The notes under the pieces were generated by a model. The model was not told the origin of the DNA. It did no database searches and saw only the letters and a list, made by a program, of their open reading frames with translations. This document shows, piece after piece, positions 1-7,421 of a stretch of 64,000 nucleotides of DNA (position 1 is the first letter of the stretch; the number at the start of each line of letters is the position of its first letter). Both the position numbers and the translations under genes were made by a program. Origin of the DNA: Amycolatopsis thermalba (GTDB taxonomy: Bacteria; Actinomycetota; Actinomycetes; Mycobacteriales; Pseudonocardiaceae). The stretch spans positions 1 through 64,000 of the forward strand of contig NZ_PQHW01000024.1 of NCBI RefSeq assembly GCF_003385215.1. The letters are read 5' to 3'.

Positions 1-1214
1 ACGCTGGGCCCGGTCGGGGGCCCGTTCTGGGGCCCGTTCTGGGGCCGGTCCTGGGGCTGGGTGACGGGCGCCTCCGGCGGCGGGGCCACCGGCGCGCCCG
101 GCTCGTCCGGCCGCTGCGCACCGACCACCGGCACCTGGTTCACCGCGCCGTCGTGGTCGACCACGAGCACGTGCCGTCCCTCGGCGCCGTCCACGTACAC
201 GCGGGCGTCCTCGCCGCGCGCCAGCCGCGGTTCGCCGGCCTCCGGCGGCACCGGCATCGTCCGCTTCGGATCGCCCTGGCTGCTGTAGGTCAGCACCGTG
301 CTCCGGGTCAGGTCGAGCAGCACCACCGACGATCCGCTGACCGTCGGCCCGGCGTAGTCGCCGTCGGCCAGCGCCAGGCTGATCGGCGCCGCGGGCGCCC
401 GCCGCTCGTCCAGGCCGGCCGAGTCGACCAGGTGCAGGCGCCGGGTCGCCGGGTCGAGCACGGCCACCCGGCCGTCCGCGTCCGCCGGGGCGATCCGGGC
501 GTTGGGCGGCAGGTCCATCCGCGCCGGCACCGGCTCGCCGAACCCGTCCCCGGTCACCGGGCGCAGCACGTCCGACGTGGTGTCGACGAACGCGGCGTCC
601 CGGCCGACCACCGTCAGCCCGCCGGTGTGCCCGGCGGGCGCGGCGACCGGGCAGGACACCTGCTCCGCGTCGCGCGGCAGCCGGCACAGCACCCCGGAAT
701 CCAGGCGGTGCAACCACACCGTGCCGTCCGGGGTGGCGACCGGGTCGCCGAGCACGCCGCCCGCCGGGATGGTCACCGCCCCGTCGCCGAGCCGCACCAC
801 CCGGCCGGCCTCGCGGTAGACCAGGTAGGGGCCGCCCGGGGTTTCGATCGCCACCGGCACCTCGCCGGTGGGCGGGACGTAGCTGCGCTCCACGCTGAGA
901 TCGGACTTGCCGAACTCGTAGATCCGCGAGCGCCCCACCACGTACCCGCTCGTCTCGCCCTGCACGACCTGGCTGCCCGGCTCCAGGCCCGGTACCTCCG
1001 CGGAGGCGTCCACGGTGCGGGCCGAGCCGTTGATGTGGAAGACCCGGTCCAGGCCGGGGAAGGCGATCCAGTGCCCGCCCTGCGCCAGGTTCAGCCCGGG
1101 CAGCGGCCGGCCCGCGGCCGACACCGCGACCGCGACCCCGGCGACCACGACCGCCACCAGCAGCGCCGTCGGCAGGCGGCGGCGCAGGCCGGACCGGGAA
1201 GCTCGCTCGTCCAT
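1..1214 (-). CDS. Membrane-anchored beta-propeller-like protein (C-terminus cut by window edge)
   Basis: This is the third gene of a minus-strand operon, starting 6 bases after the kinase stop codon. It starts at an ATG preceded by a GGGGGTAG stretch. Residues about 14-35 form one hydrophobic segment after a basic N-terminus, so the protein is probably anchored with the remainder outside. The visible 400 residues contain regularly spaced short beta-type repeats (patterns such as GTVWLHRLDS, ADGRVAVLDPATRRLHLVD), which resemble a beta propeller. A Pro/Gln/Asn/Gly-rich linker follows at the window edge. The position suggests it is a target or partner of the adjacent two-component system, but that is inference. 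The family is not identified, and fibronectin type III domains may follow beyond the edge. Confidence 0.6.
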   Translation of the reverse strand, partial: MDERASRSGLRRRLPTALLVAVVVAGVAVAVSAAGRPLPGLNLAQGGHWIAFPGLDRVFHINGSARTVDASAEVPGLEPGSQVVQGETSGYVVGRSRIYEFGKSDLSVERSYVPPTGEVPVAIETPGGPYLVYREAGRVVRLGDGAVTIPAGGVLGDPVATPDGTVWLHRLDSGVLCRLPRDAEQVSCPVAAPAGHTGGLTVVGRDAAFVDTTSDVLRPVTGDGFGEPVPARMDLPPNARIAPADADGRVAVLDPATRRLHLVDSAGLDERRAPAAPISLALADGDYAGPTVSGSSVVLLDLTRSTVLTYSSQGDPKRTMPVPPEAGEPRLARGEDARVYVDGAEGRHVLVVDHDGAVNQVPVVGAQRPDEPGAPVAPPPEAPVTQPQDRPQNGPQNGPPTGPS

Positions 1215-1220
1215 GCGGAT

Positions 1221-2615
1221 CTACCCCCGATGCTCGCTGAACCAGGACGGGGCCCCGGGCTGACCGAAACCGGGCTGACCGAAACCGGGCTGACCGAAAC
1301 CGGGCTGGCCGAAACCGGGCTGACCGGAGCCGGGCCGGCCGAAACCGGGGTGGGCGGCGTCGCTGAGCGGCAGCACCAGTTCGAAGATGGCGCCGCCCTC
1401 CTCGGCGTTGTACACGCGGAGCACACCGCCGTGCGCCTGCGCGACCCAGCGCACGATCGACAGCCCGAGCCCGCTGGAACCGCCGCCGCTGCTGAAGCGG
1501 TCGAAGTTCTCCGCGGCCACCGCCGGGTCGATCCCGGGGCCGTGGTCGGCCACGGTGACCCGGCCGCCGGCGACGGTGATGTGCACCTGCGCCTGCGCGC
1601 CCGGCTGCCTGCCGTAGCGGATCGCGTTGTCCAGCAGGTTGCTGATGGCGCGCTGGACGAGCGCGGGATCCGCGTCGACCCGGGTCGGCGCGGCGGTCAC
1701 GGTGATCTGGGCGTCCTCGGCCGGGGTCTCCGCGACCACGCCCGTCACCAGCTGGTCCAGCCACACCGGCTGGATCGCCAGCCGCTCCACCCCGGCCGCG
1801 AGCCGCGCCCGCACCAGCAGGCCGTCGATGATGCTGCCCATCCGCCCGGCCAGGCGCACCGTGCGCGGCAGCAGCTCGGCGCCCTGGTCGGGGTGCCGGG
1901 TCGCGGTCTCGGCCAGCGCCCGCAGCGCCGCGACCGGGGTGCGCAGGTCGTGGGCGGTCTCGGCGAGCAGCACCTCCTGCTGCTCCAGCGCGGCGGTCGC
2001 GGGGCGGATCGCGCGCCCGGACAGCAGGTGCCCGGCCACCCCGACCGCGGCCAGCAGCAGCACGCACCCGCCGATCACCATCAGCACCATCTGCTCGTGC
2101 CGCGACTGCTCCGGTTCGGCGTCCATGACCGCGACCACGGCGCCGACGTACTGGCCCCTGGGGTTGCGGAAGGGTTCCGCGCCGATCCGGACCAGACGAC
2201 CGTCCGTGGCACGCACGTTGCCCTTCAGCAGGGTGCCGGACTGCGCGGCGCGCTGGGCCAGGCCACCCAGCACCGCGTTGTCCACCGGCACGCAGACGCG
2301 CTGGCTGAAGAACGGGTCGAACCGCTCGACGCCGCTGGGCAGCACCGCGAACTGGGGGCACTTGGTGCTCAGCTCGTCCTCCGCGAGGAACGCCGTGACC
2401 AGCGCGTCGTCGTACTGCAGCACCCGGGACATGGTGGAGGTGACGCGGCGCAGCTCCCCGTCCAGCGCCTGCTCGCCCCGGTCCTTGTCGGCCTGCACCA
2501 CGAGCATGGCGAACACCAGCAGGCCGACCGCGTTCAGGGCGGTGAACAGGCCGGTGAGCACCCACCGCAGGCGCCGCAGCCGCTCGGCCGCCGAACCGGG
2601 ACGCGGGCCGCTCAC
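1221..2615 (-). CDS. Two-component sensor histidine kinase
   Basis: Membrane histidine kinase of 464 residues that should phosphorylate the regulator encoded just upstream. Two membrane segments lie at about residues 19-40 and 176-197 and flank an external sensor of about 135 residues with two cysteines. The phospho-acceptor is His222 in ETAHDLRTP, followed by the N box (LLDNAIRYG), the G1 box (DHGPGID) and the G2 box (SGLGLSIV). No clear HAMP domain is visible, only a short linker. The GTG start overlaps the regulator stop as GTGA, which indicates translational coupling. An odd C-terminal tail of repeated GFGQP units follows the catalytic domain. The signal sensed cannot be told from the sequence. 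Confidence 0.9.
   Translation of the reverse strand: MSGPRPGSAAERLRRLRWVLTGLFTALNAVGLLVFAMLVVQADKDRGEQALDGELRRVTSTMSRVLQYDDALVTAFLAEDELSTKCPQFAVLPSGVERFDPFFSQRVCVPVDNAVLGGLAQRAAQSGTLLKGNVRATDGRLVRIGAEPFRNPRGQYVGAVVAVMDAEPEQSRHEQMVLMVIGGCVLLLAAVGVAGHLLSGRAIRPATAALEQQEVLLAETAHDLRTPVAALRALAETATRHPDQGAELLPRTVRLAGRMGSIIDGLLVRARLAAGVERLAIQPVWLDQLVTGVVAETPAEDAQITVTAAPTRVDADPALVQRAISNLLDNAIRYGRQPGAQAQVHITVAGGRVTVADHGPGIDPAVAAENFDRFSSGGGSSGLGLSIVRWVAQAHGGVLRVYNAEEGGAIFELVLPLSDAAHPGFGRPGSGQPGFGQPGFGQPGFGQPGFGQPGAPSWFSEHRG
1261..1350. repeat. Six tandem 15-bp units in the kinase 3' end
   Basis: Six consecutive 15-bp units of the type TGACCGAAACCGGGC begin at 1261, 1276, 1291, 1306, 1321 and 1336. The first three are identical and the others differ by one to three bases. 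On the minus strand each encodes a GFGQP-like pentapeptide at the C-terminus of the sensor kinase. The unit is a multiple of three, so copy-number change would lengthen the tail without a frameshift. Confidence 0.95.
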
Positions 2616-3295
2616 GGCGCCATCCGGTAGCCGACGCCGCGCACGGTCTGCACCGGGTCCGGTTCGCCCAGCTTCCCCCGCAGCCGCCGCACCACCACGT
2701 CCACCACGTTCGACATCGGGTCGGTGCTCGAGTCCCAGCAGTGCTCGATCAGCTCCTCCCGCCGCACCGCCTGATCCGGCCGCGCCATCAGGTACTCCAG
2801 CACGGCGAACTCCTTGCCGGACACCGTGACCAGGACGCCATCGCGGCGCACCTCGCGGCGGGCGCAGTCGACCTCCAGGCCGCCGTGCCGGAGCACCGAC
2901 GGCCGCCCGCTGCCGGACCGGCGGCACAACGCGAGCACCCGGGCGGCCAGCTCGGCCGGGGCGAACGGTTTGACCAGGTAGTCGTCGCCGCCGTGCTCGA
3001 AGCCGGCGATGCGGTCCTGCACCGTGTCGCGCGCGGTGAGGAACAGCACCGGCACCGCCCATCCGGCCAGCCGCCGCCGGTGCACGTAGCCGATCGCGTC
3101 GCCGTCGGGCAGCATCCGGTCGAACACCACGCAGGCGTGCCCGGCCGCGGCGAGGGCGGCCGAGGCCTCGGCGAGGCTCGCGGCGGCGTCCAGCCGGAGA
3201 CCGGCGGCGGACAGTTCCGCGGTCACCGCGACCCGCAGGTCCTCGTCGTCCTCGACCACCAGCACCCGGGGCTGGGTCGTCACAGGTGCGGACAC
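2612..3295 (-). CDS. OmpR/PhoB-family response regulator
   Basis: DNA-binding response regulator of 227 residues. The receiver domain occupies about residues 10-120 with acidic pair EDDED, phospho-acceptor Asp59 in VVFDRMLPDG and conserved Lys in LVKPF. The C-terminal winged helix ends in the usual VRGVGYRMAP. The GTG start at 3295 was chosen because GAAGGA lies 6 bases upstream; a second GTG lies four codons inside. It is the first gene of the operon regulator-kinase-anchored protein. It is closely related to the divergent regulator at 3414, and both share the unusual FDRMLP(D/S)GDA receiver motif. Confidence 0.92.
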   Translation of the reverse strand: MSAPVTTQPRVLVVEDDEDLRVAVTAELSAAGLRLDAAASLAEASAALAAAGHACVVFDRMLPDGDAIGYVHRRRLAGWAVPVLFLTARDTVQDRIAGFEHGGDDYLVKPFAPAELAARVLALCRRSGSGRPSVLRHGGLEVDCARREVRRDGVLVTVSGKEFAVLEYLMARPDQAVRREELIEHCWDSSTDPMSNVVDVVVRRLRGKLGEPDPVQTVRGVGYRMAP

Positions 3296-3413
3296 GGCGG
3301 ATCCTTCATCACGGGGAGCGTGTGCACGGAAGCTTAGCGTGCCCCCGGATCTCGTTCGCCCGGTTTGCGGGTATTGGCAGGAACCGGCCGTGGTGAGGCG
3401 ATACCGTGGCGGG

Positions 3414-4070
3414 GTGCGTGTGCTGGTCACCGAGGACGACGAGAACCTCCGGGTGGCCGTCGAGGCCTCGCTGCGGGGGTCCGGGTTCGCGGTGGACGTG
3501 GCCGCCGACCTGCCCGCGGCGGACGAGGCGGTGAGCGTCAACTCCTACGACTGCACGGTGTTCGACCGCATGCTGCCCTCGGGGGACGCCCTGGGGTACG
3601 TGGCGGGGCTGCGGCGGCGCGGCTGGCCGGTGCCGGTGCTGTTCCTGACCGCGCGGGACACCGTCGGCGACCGGATCGCCGGGCTCGCCCACGGCGACGA
3701 CTACCTCGTCAAGCCGTTCGCGATGGCCGAGCTGGTGGTGCGGGTGCGCAGCCTGTGCCGCCGCGGCGCGGCGCCGCCCGCCCCGGTGCTGCGGCACGGG
3801 GACGTCGAGCTGGACGCCGGACGGCACGAGGCGCGGCGGGCCGGCACCCTGCTGACCCTGACCGCGAAGGAGTTCGTGGTGCTGGAGCGGCTGGTCGCCG
3901 CGGGTGGGCGGCCGGTCCGCCGGGCCGAGCTGATCGCCGCGGCGTGGGACGAGTTCGTGCCGCCCGCCTCGAACGTGCTCGACGTGCTGATCGCGGGGCT
4001 GCGCGGCAAGCTCGGGCCGCCACCGGTGCTGCACACCGTGCGCGGCGTGGGCTACCTCCTCGGCGCTTGA
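3414..4070 (+). CDS. Orphan OmpR/PhoB-family response regulator
   Basis: Response regulator of 218 residues, divergent from and similar to the regulator at 2612-3295. The receiver has acidic pair EDDEN, phospho-acceptor Asp51 in FDRMLPSGDA and Lys in LVKPF. One glycine usual before the DDYLVKP stretch is missing (AHGDDYL, against EHGGDDYL in the neighbour). The C-terminal winged helix ends VRGVGYLLGA. No kinase gene follows; the next gene is convergent and overlaps its last 19 bases. It may share the neighbouring kinase or have lost its own. The start is placed at GTG 3414, directly before RVLVTEDDE, and an in-frame GTG at 3390 is an alternative. Confidence 0.85.
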   Translation: MRVLVTEDDENLRVAVEASLRGSGFAVDVAADLPAADEAVSVNSYDCTVFDRMLPSGDALGYVAGLRRRGWPVPVLFLTARDTVGDRIAGLAHGDDYLVKPFAMAELVVRVRSLCRRGAAPPAPVLRHGDVELDAGRHEARRAGTLLTLTAKEFVVLERLVAAGGRPVRRAELIAAAWDEFVPPASNVLDVLIAGLRGKLGPPPVLHTVRGVGYLLGA

Positions 4071-4570
4071 GGGTCCACTGTGGAGTTGCTCCGGATCGTG
4101 TGCTCCAGCAGCTCGTGCCCGTCCAGGCCGCCGGTGAACCGGATCTTCGCGCCGTCGGCGAAGGTGACGACGCAGCTGTAGTCGCGGATGAGCAGGCGGG
4201 TCAGGACGGTGCTGCGGTGCGGGCGGAACGGCGTGACCGCGGTGACCGCGTGCCACGGCCAGGCCCGCGTGCGTCCCTTGGCGGTGTGCACCAGGCCCGC
4301 GGCGCGCACCTCGAACGTCTCGGACGGCCCCCGCCGGATCAGGCGCCCGGCGAAGAACAGCGCGAGCAGCGCGGCCAATGCGGTCACGACGATGCCGAAG
4401 CTGATACTGGTGGTGTACCGGTAGGAGTAGCCGGAGCGCATCATCAGCACGGTGCCGGCGCCCACGACCACGGCGACGACCAGCGCGGCCGCGGCGACCG
4501 GCACCAGTCGCAGATGGGAGACGCGGTAACGGTGCAGCACCGCGCCCAGCAGGGCGGGATCGGTCGTCAC
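4052..4570 (-). CDS. Small membrane protein with PH-like domain
   Basis: Protein of 172 residues. A good ribosome site (GGAGGTG) precedes the GTG start. Two hydrophobic segments lie at about residues 22-43 and 60-80. The remaining 90 residues, with hydrophobic strands and motifs such as TFEVRAAGLVHTAKGRTRAWPWHAV, look like the bacterial PH (DUF2581-like) fold of actinobacterial membrane proteins. The function is unknown. Its 3' end overlaps the convergent response-regulator gene by 19 bases, so both must end translation within shared sequence. Confidence 0.7.
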   Translation of the reverse strand: MTTDPALLGAVLHRYRVSHLRLVPVAAAALVVAVVVGAGTVLMMRSGYSYRYTTSISFGIVVTALAALLALFFAGRLIRRGPSETFEVRAAGLVHTAKGRTRAWPWHAVTAVTPFRPHRSTVLTRLLIRDYSCVVTFADGAKIRFTGGLDGHELLEHTIRSNSTVDPQAPRR

Positions 4571-4659
4571 GGGGCCACCTCCGGCCGGGTTCGCGGACAC
4601 CCGGCGATTGTGTGCCCGTCCGGCTCGCCCGGGCCAGGGCGGTGGCCGGAAACGGACAG

Positions 4660-4958
4660 TCAGGCAGGCGGGTCCAGGCGGATACCCGCCAGCTGAGTCG
4701 CCTGCGCCACCAGACGGCCCCGGCTGTCCCACACCGCCCGGCGAGCCCGCCAAGCCAGGCGGATCACCGCACCCACACTCAGGCAGACGGACCCAGGCGA
4801 ATACCCGCCAGACGGCCCCGGCTGCACCACAAACATGCTCACCAACGGCGCTCGCGAGGCCAGGCGGATCACCGCACCCACACTCAGGCAGGCGGGTCCA
4901 GGCGGATACCCGCCAGCTGAGTCGCCTGCGCCACCAGACGGCCCCGGCTGTCCCACAC
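4660..4958. repeat. Tandem partial copies of the thioesterase 3' end
   Basis: The last 75 bases of the thioesterase gene (4884-4958) occur again without change at 4660-4734, beyond its stop codon. A third, shortened copy lies at about 4779-4825 and lacks an internal stretch of about 21 bases. The copies are joined by a second shared segment of 33 bases (4754-4786 and 4859-4891). Unit spacing is 119 and 105 bases. This stretch fills most of the 313-base gap between the thioesterase and the PH-like gene, and I see no other gene in it. Confidence 0.9.
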
Positions 4959-5708
4959 GAAACAGACCTCGTCCACGCGGTTGTCCTCGATCAGCCGCGC
5001 CTGGTGCAGCACCCGCACCGGGCCCGGGGCCGGCAGCGCGCGCACGTAGGCGGTCAGCTCCAGCGTCGGCACCCAGCCGGTGAGCGCGATGTCCAGCGTC
5101 GCGGGCGGGAACGCGTCCACGGCGTAGAGCAGGGCCAGCGGGTCGAAGTCCGCGCCGCCGGGCAGGCCCAGCCAGCCGCGCAGCACGCCGGCCCCGCTCG
5201 GGGCGCCCCGGCCGAAGCCGAGGTCCTCGGGCTGGATGCGCAGGTCGACCTGGTCCATGATCGCCGGCCCCGGGCCGCCACCGGCCGGGCCGGTGACCGG
5301 CACGCACTCGGCATACTCGCGCCCCTCCGGCTCGGGCATGCCCTCGCTCCAGTACGGCTTGGACTCCGCGTCGAGCGTGCCGAGGGTGAACATCGCCTCC
5401 ACGCACGGCTGGTCGCCCTGGGTGAGGCGGGCCCGCACCTGGCTCGCCGAGCGGCCGGTCCGCAACACCTCCACGGCCGCCTCCACCGGACCCGGTTCCG
5501 GCGCGCGCAGGTAGTGCGCGCTGGCCGCGAGCACGTCCCGGTGGGACGCGGAGTGGGTGGCGGCGCGCCCGAGCATCGCCAGCAGGTAGCCGCCGTTGGG
5601 CTTGCCGCCGATGGTCCAGTCCGGATGCGCCTGCGCCGCGAAGCGGCCCGGCGCGATCTCCTCGACCCGGCTGACGCCGTCGAAGGTGGTGGTGGCGTGG
5701 TCGGTCAC
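4884..5708 (-). CDS. Acyl-CoA thioesterase, double hotdog (TesB-like) family
   Basis: Protein of 274 residues resembling the TesB-like/thioesterase-superfamily proteins of actinobacteria, which hydrolyse acyl-CoA to free acid and CoA. The first hotdog half shows the characteristic HPDWTIGGKPNGGYLLAM region and the acidic DQPCVEAMFTLGTLD strand. The second half carries RGWLGLPGG and LLYAVDAFPPA, followed by a terminal WDSRGRLVAQATQLAGIR strand typical of TesB C-termini. The start is the GTG before TDHATTTFDG; an upstream ATG at 5756 is in frame but lacks conserved sequence. Substrate is unknown. Its 3' end has been copied downstream (see repeat at 4660-4958). Confidence 0.85.
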   Translation of the reverse strand: MTDHATTTFDGVSRVEEIAPGRFAAQAHPDWTIGGKPNGGYLLAMLGRAATHSASHRDVLAASAHYLRAPEPGPVEAAVEVLRTGRSASQVRARLTQGDQPCVEAMFTLGTLDAESKPYWSEGMPEPEGREYAECVPVTGPAGGGPGPAIMDQVDLRIQPEDLGFGRGAPSGAGVLRGWLGLPGGADFDPLALLYAVDAFPPATLDIALTGWVPTLELTAYVRALPAPGPVRVLHQARLIEDNRVDEVCFVWDSRGRLVAQATQLAGIRLDPPA

Positions 5709-5774
5709 TCTCGCATCCGTTCGGTCGTGGCGGCTGTCCGGCAGACAGCATGACACGAGACCGCGCGGAGGCCC

Positions 5775-6092
5775 CTAGCAGAGCCGGATCTCCTCCACCG
5801 AGGGCATCTTGCCCACGCGCCATTCGGTGAAACCCGTGCCGGGCAGGATGGACCTGCACGATCCGTCGAAGTCGTCGTCCCAGATCAGCCGCACCCGGTA
5901 GGCCCGCGGGCAGTTGTTCTTCACCTCGGCGTGGGACCGGAACCCGGTGATCGTCCAGTCGTCCCACTGGCGCAGCGAGAAGCACGCCGGGGCGGCTTCC
6001 GCGGGGGTGAGCTGGGCGGCTTCGGCCGTGGTGGCCGCGGTCGCCCATCCCGCCGTGGCGGCCAGCACGACCGCCCATCGCCGGTGTCTCAC
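5775..6092 (-). CDS. Small secreted four-cysteine protein (paralogue of 6106-6432)
   Basis: Protein of 105 residues with an N-terminal signal peptide (basic MRHRRW, hydrophobic stretch, AEA cleavage region near residue 25). The mature part has four cysteines in the order C-x-L-x-Q-W, N-N-C, S-C and a C-terminal Cys, shared with the adjacent paralogue. Spacing and surrounding residues (tryptophan-rich strands, PGTGFTEWRVG) recall the tendamistat-type alpha-amylase inhibitors of streptomycetes, including the 18-residue gap type between cysteines 2 and 3, but the inhibitory Trp-Arg-Tyr loop is not visible. It probably forms a disulfide-stabilised beta sandwich outside the cell. Function is not established. 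Confidence 0.75.
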   Translation of the reverse strand: MRHRRWAVVLAATAGWATAATTAEAAQLTPAEAAPACFSLRQWDDWTITGFRSHAEVKNNCPRAYRVRLIWDDDFDGSCRSILPGTGFTEWRVGKMPSVEEIRLC

Positions 6093-6105
6093 GAGCCGAC
6101 TCCCT

Positions 6106-6432
6106 TCAGCAGCGCCGCAACTCCGAAACCGAGGGGTGCGGCCCGAGGCGGCCTTCGGTCCACGAGGTGCCCGGGTCGAGGATCCGGCACTCGCCGTCCC
6201 GCGCCCACGACCAGATCATCCGCACCGTGAAGGTCCGGTCGCAGTGGTTGGTCATCCGCGCCCACGAGTTCCACTCCTTGTCGCTGACGTCCTGCGTCTC
6301 CCACTGGTCGAGGCGGACGCACCCGGGCGCGACCTCCGCGGTGCCGGCGTTCGCCACGCCGGGAACCAGCGCCGACAGGACGAGCACGGCAGCCACTGGG
6401 ACAACACGCGGAAACCGCCGGGCACGCGCCAT
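6106..6432 (-). CDS. Small secreted four-cysteine protein, tendamistat-like spacing
   Basis: Protein of 108 residues with a signal peptide ending near VANA and a mature domain of about 75 residues. It is a tandem paralogue of the gene at 5775 and lies 13 bases upstream of it. Shared positions include C-V-x-L-x-Q-W, N-H-C, G-E-C, PGTSWTEGRLG and the terminal Cys. The distance between cysteines 2 and 3 is 18 residues, as I recall for tendamistat (Cys27-Cys45), and the last interval is 26 against 28. The first interval is longer than in tendamistat. The ATG start is chosen because it gives a complete signal peptide. An inhibitor or lectin-like role is possible but unproven. Confidence 0.78.
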   Translation of the reverse strand: MARARRFPRVVPVAAVLVLSALVPGVANAGTAEVAPGCVRLDQWETQDVSDKEWNSWARMTNHCDRTFTVRMIWSWARDGECRILDPGTSWTEGRLGPHPSVSELRRC

Positions 6433-6562
6433 GGTCCTCCCCCATCGCCGGTCCTTTTCGGACACCGTGATCGCACCACGGCTGTGACAGCGGCCGCAAG
6501 GAGCGTCACCCCATTCGATCCGGTGAGAGACTGGGGGTACGACCACGGGAGAACGGAGAGTC

Positions 6563-7339
6563 ATGACCGACCAGGTGATCGCGGCGGACGGAACCACGCT
6601 CGCGGTCCAGCGGCAGGGCACGGGGCGTCCCCTCGTGCTGCTGGCGGGCCAGGCCAACGACCACACCTGGTGGGACTCCACCCGCGGCGACTTCCACCCG
6701 GCCCACAGCACGATCACCATGGACTACCGCGGCACCGGGGCGAGCGGGAAACCCGACGCGCCCTACTCCACCCGGTTGTTCGCCGACGACGTCGTCGCGG
6801 TCCTGGACGGGCTCGGCATCGAGCGGGCGGACGTGTACGGCACCTCCATGGGCGGGCGGGTCGCGCAGTGGCTGGCGATCCGGCACCCGGAGCGGGTGGA
6901 CCGGCTGGTGCTGGGCTGCGCCTCGCCGGGCGGGCAGCACGCCGTCGAGCGCTCGGCGGAGGTGCGCCGGGCGCTGCTCCGGCCGGACGCCGCGGAGACG
7001 CTGGCCGACCTGATGTACACGCCGGGCTGGCGGGCCGCGCACCCCGGGCCGTACCGCACGCTGGGCGATGCGTCGATGCCCGCGCACGCCCGCAAGCACC
7101 ACCTGCGGGCGAGCAACGAGCACGACGCGTGGGACGCGCTGCCGCGCATCACCGCGCCGACGCTGGTCCTGCACGGCGAGGACGACCAGCTCACCCCCGC
7201 CGTGAACGCCACCCTGATCGCGCAACGCATCCCCGGCGCGCGGGTGCACGTGTTCCCGGGAGCGCGGCACGCCTACTTCGAGGAGTGCCGCCCCGAGGCG
7301 AGCGACCTGGTGGCGGATTTCCTCGCGCGGCCGGCCTGA
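6563..7339 (+). CDS. Alpha/beta hydrolase
   Basis: Protein of 258 residues with the alpha/beta-hydrolase fold. The nucleophile elbow is GTSMGGR, the acid is in HGEDDQLTP and the catalytic His is in GARHAYF near the C-terminus. The oxyanion region is LLAGQANDHTWWD. A GGAGAG ribosome site precedes the ATG by 3 bases. It transcribes alone, convergent with the indolepyruvate oxidoreductase gene. Family members include haloalkane dehalogenase-like, 3-oxoadipate enol-lactonase-like and epoxide hydrolase-like enzymes; the sequence alone does not choose between them. Confidence 0.85.
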   Translation: MTDQVIAADGTTLAVQRQGTGRPLVLLAGQANDHTWWDSTRGDFHPAHSTITMDYRGTGASGKPDAPYSTRLFADDVVAVLDGLGIERADVYGTSMGGRVAQWLAIRHPERVDRLVLGCASPGGQHAVERSAEVRRALLRPDAAETLADLMYTPGWRAAHPGPYRTLGDASMPAHARKHHLRASNEHDAWDALPRITAPTLVLHGEDDQLTPAVNATLIAQRIPGARVHVFPGARHAYFEECRPEASDLVADFLARPA

Positions 7340-7349
7340 CCCGGGTCCC

Positions 7350-7391
7350 GGCGGCGGTACTCGGCAACCCCGGCGAATTCGAGCAGCACCA
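7350..7391. repeat. Chimeric partial copy of the oxidoreductase 3' end
   Basis: Bases 7350-7376 match 7481-7510 inside the indolepyruvate oxidoreductase gene apart from a 3-base deletion and one change, and the next stretch to 7391 matches 7555-7570 of the same gene. Read on the minus strand it gives LLEFAGVAEYRRR, a fusion of LLELAEL and LAGVAEYHRR of the real protein. It lies beyond the gene's stop codon, so it is a non-coding, internally deleted duplicate. Confidence 0.7.
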
Positions 7392-7421
7392 GCCCCGCCC
7401 AGCCCGGGCCCCAGCCGCCGC

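Noticed and set aside
1261-1350. Short tandem repeats as a regulatory array
   Set aside because: They are within the kinase coding frame, in multiples of three, and encode a regular peptide tail.
153-2630. Very long forward open frame across the two-component system
   Set aside because: It is a high-GC shadow of the minus-strand kinase and anchored-protein genes; it has no ribosome site, no recognisable domain and a His/Arg/Gly-rich composition.
3365-4696. Long forward frame overlapping the orphan regulator
   Set aside because: It is out of frame with the clear receiver and winged-helix domains and has low-complexity composition.
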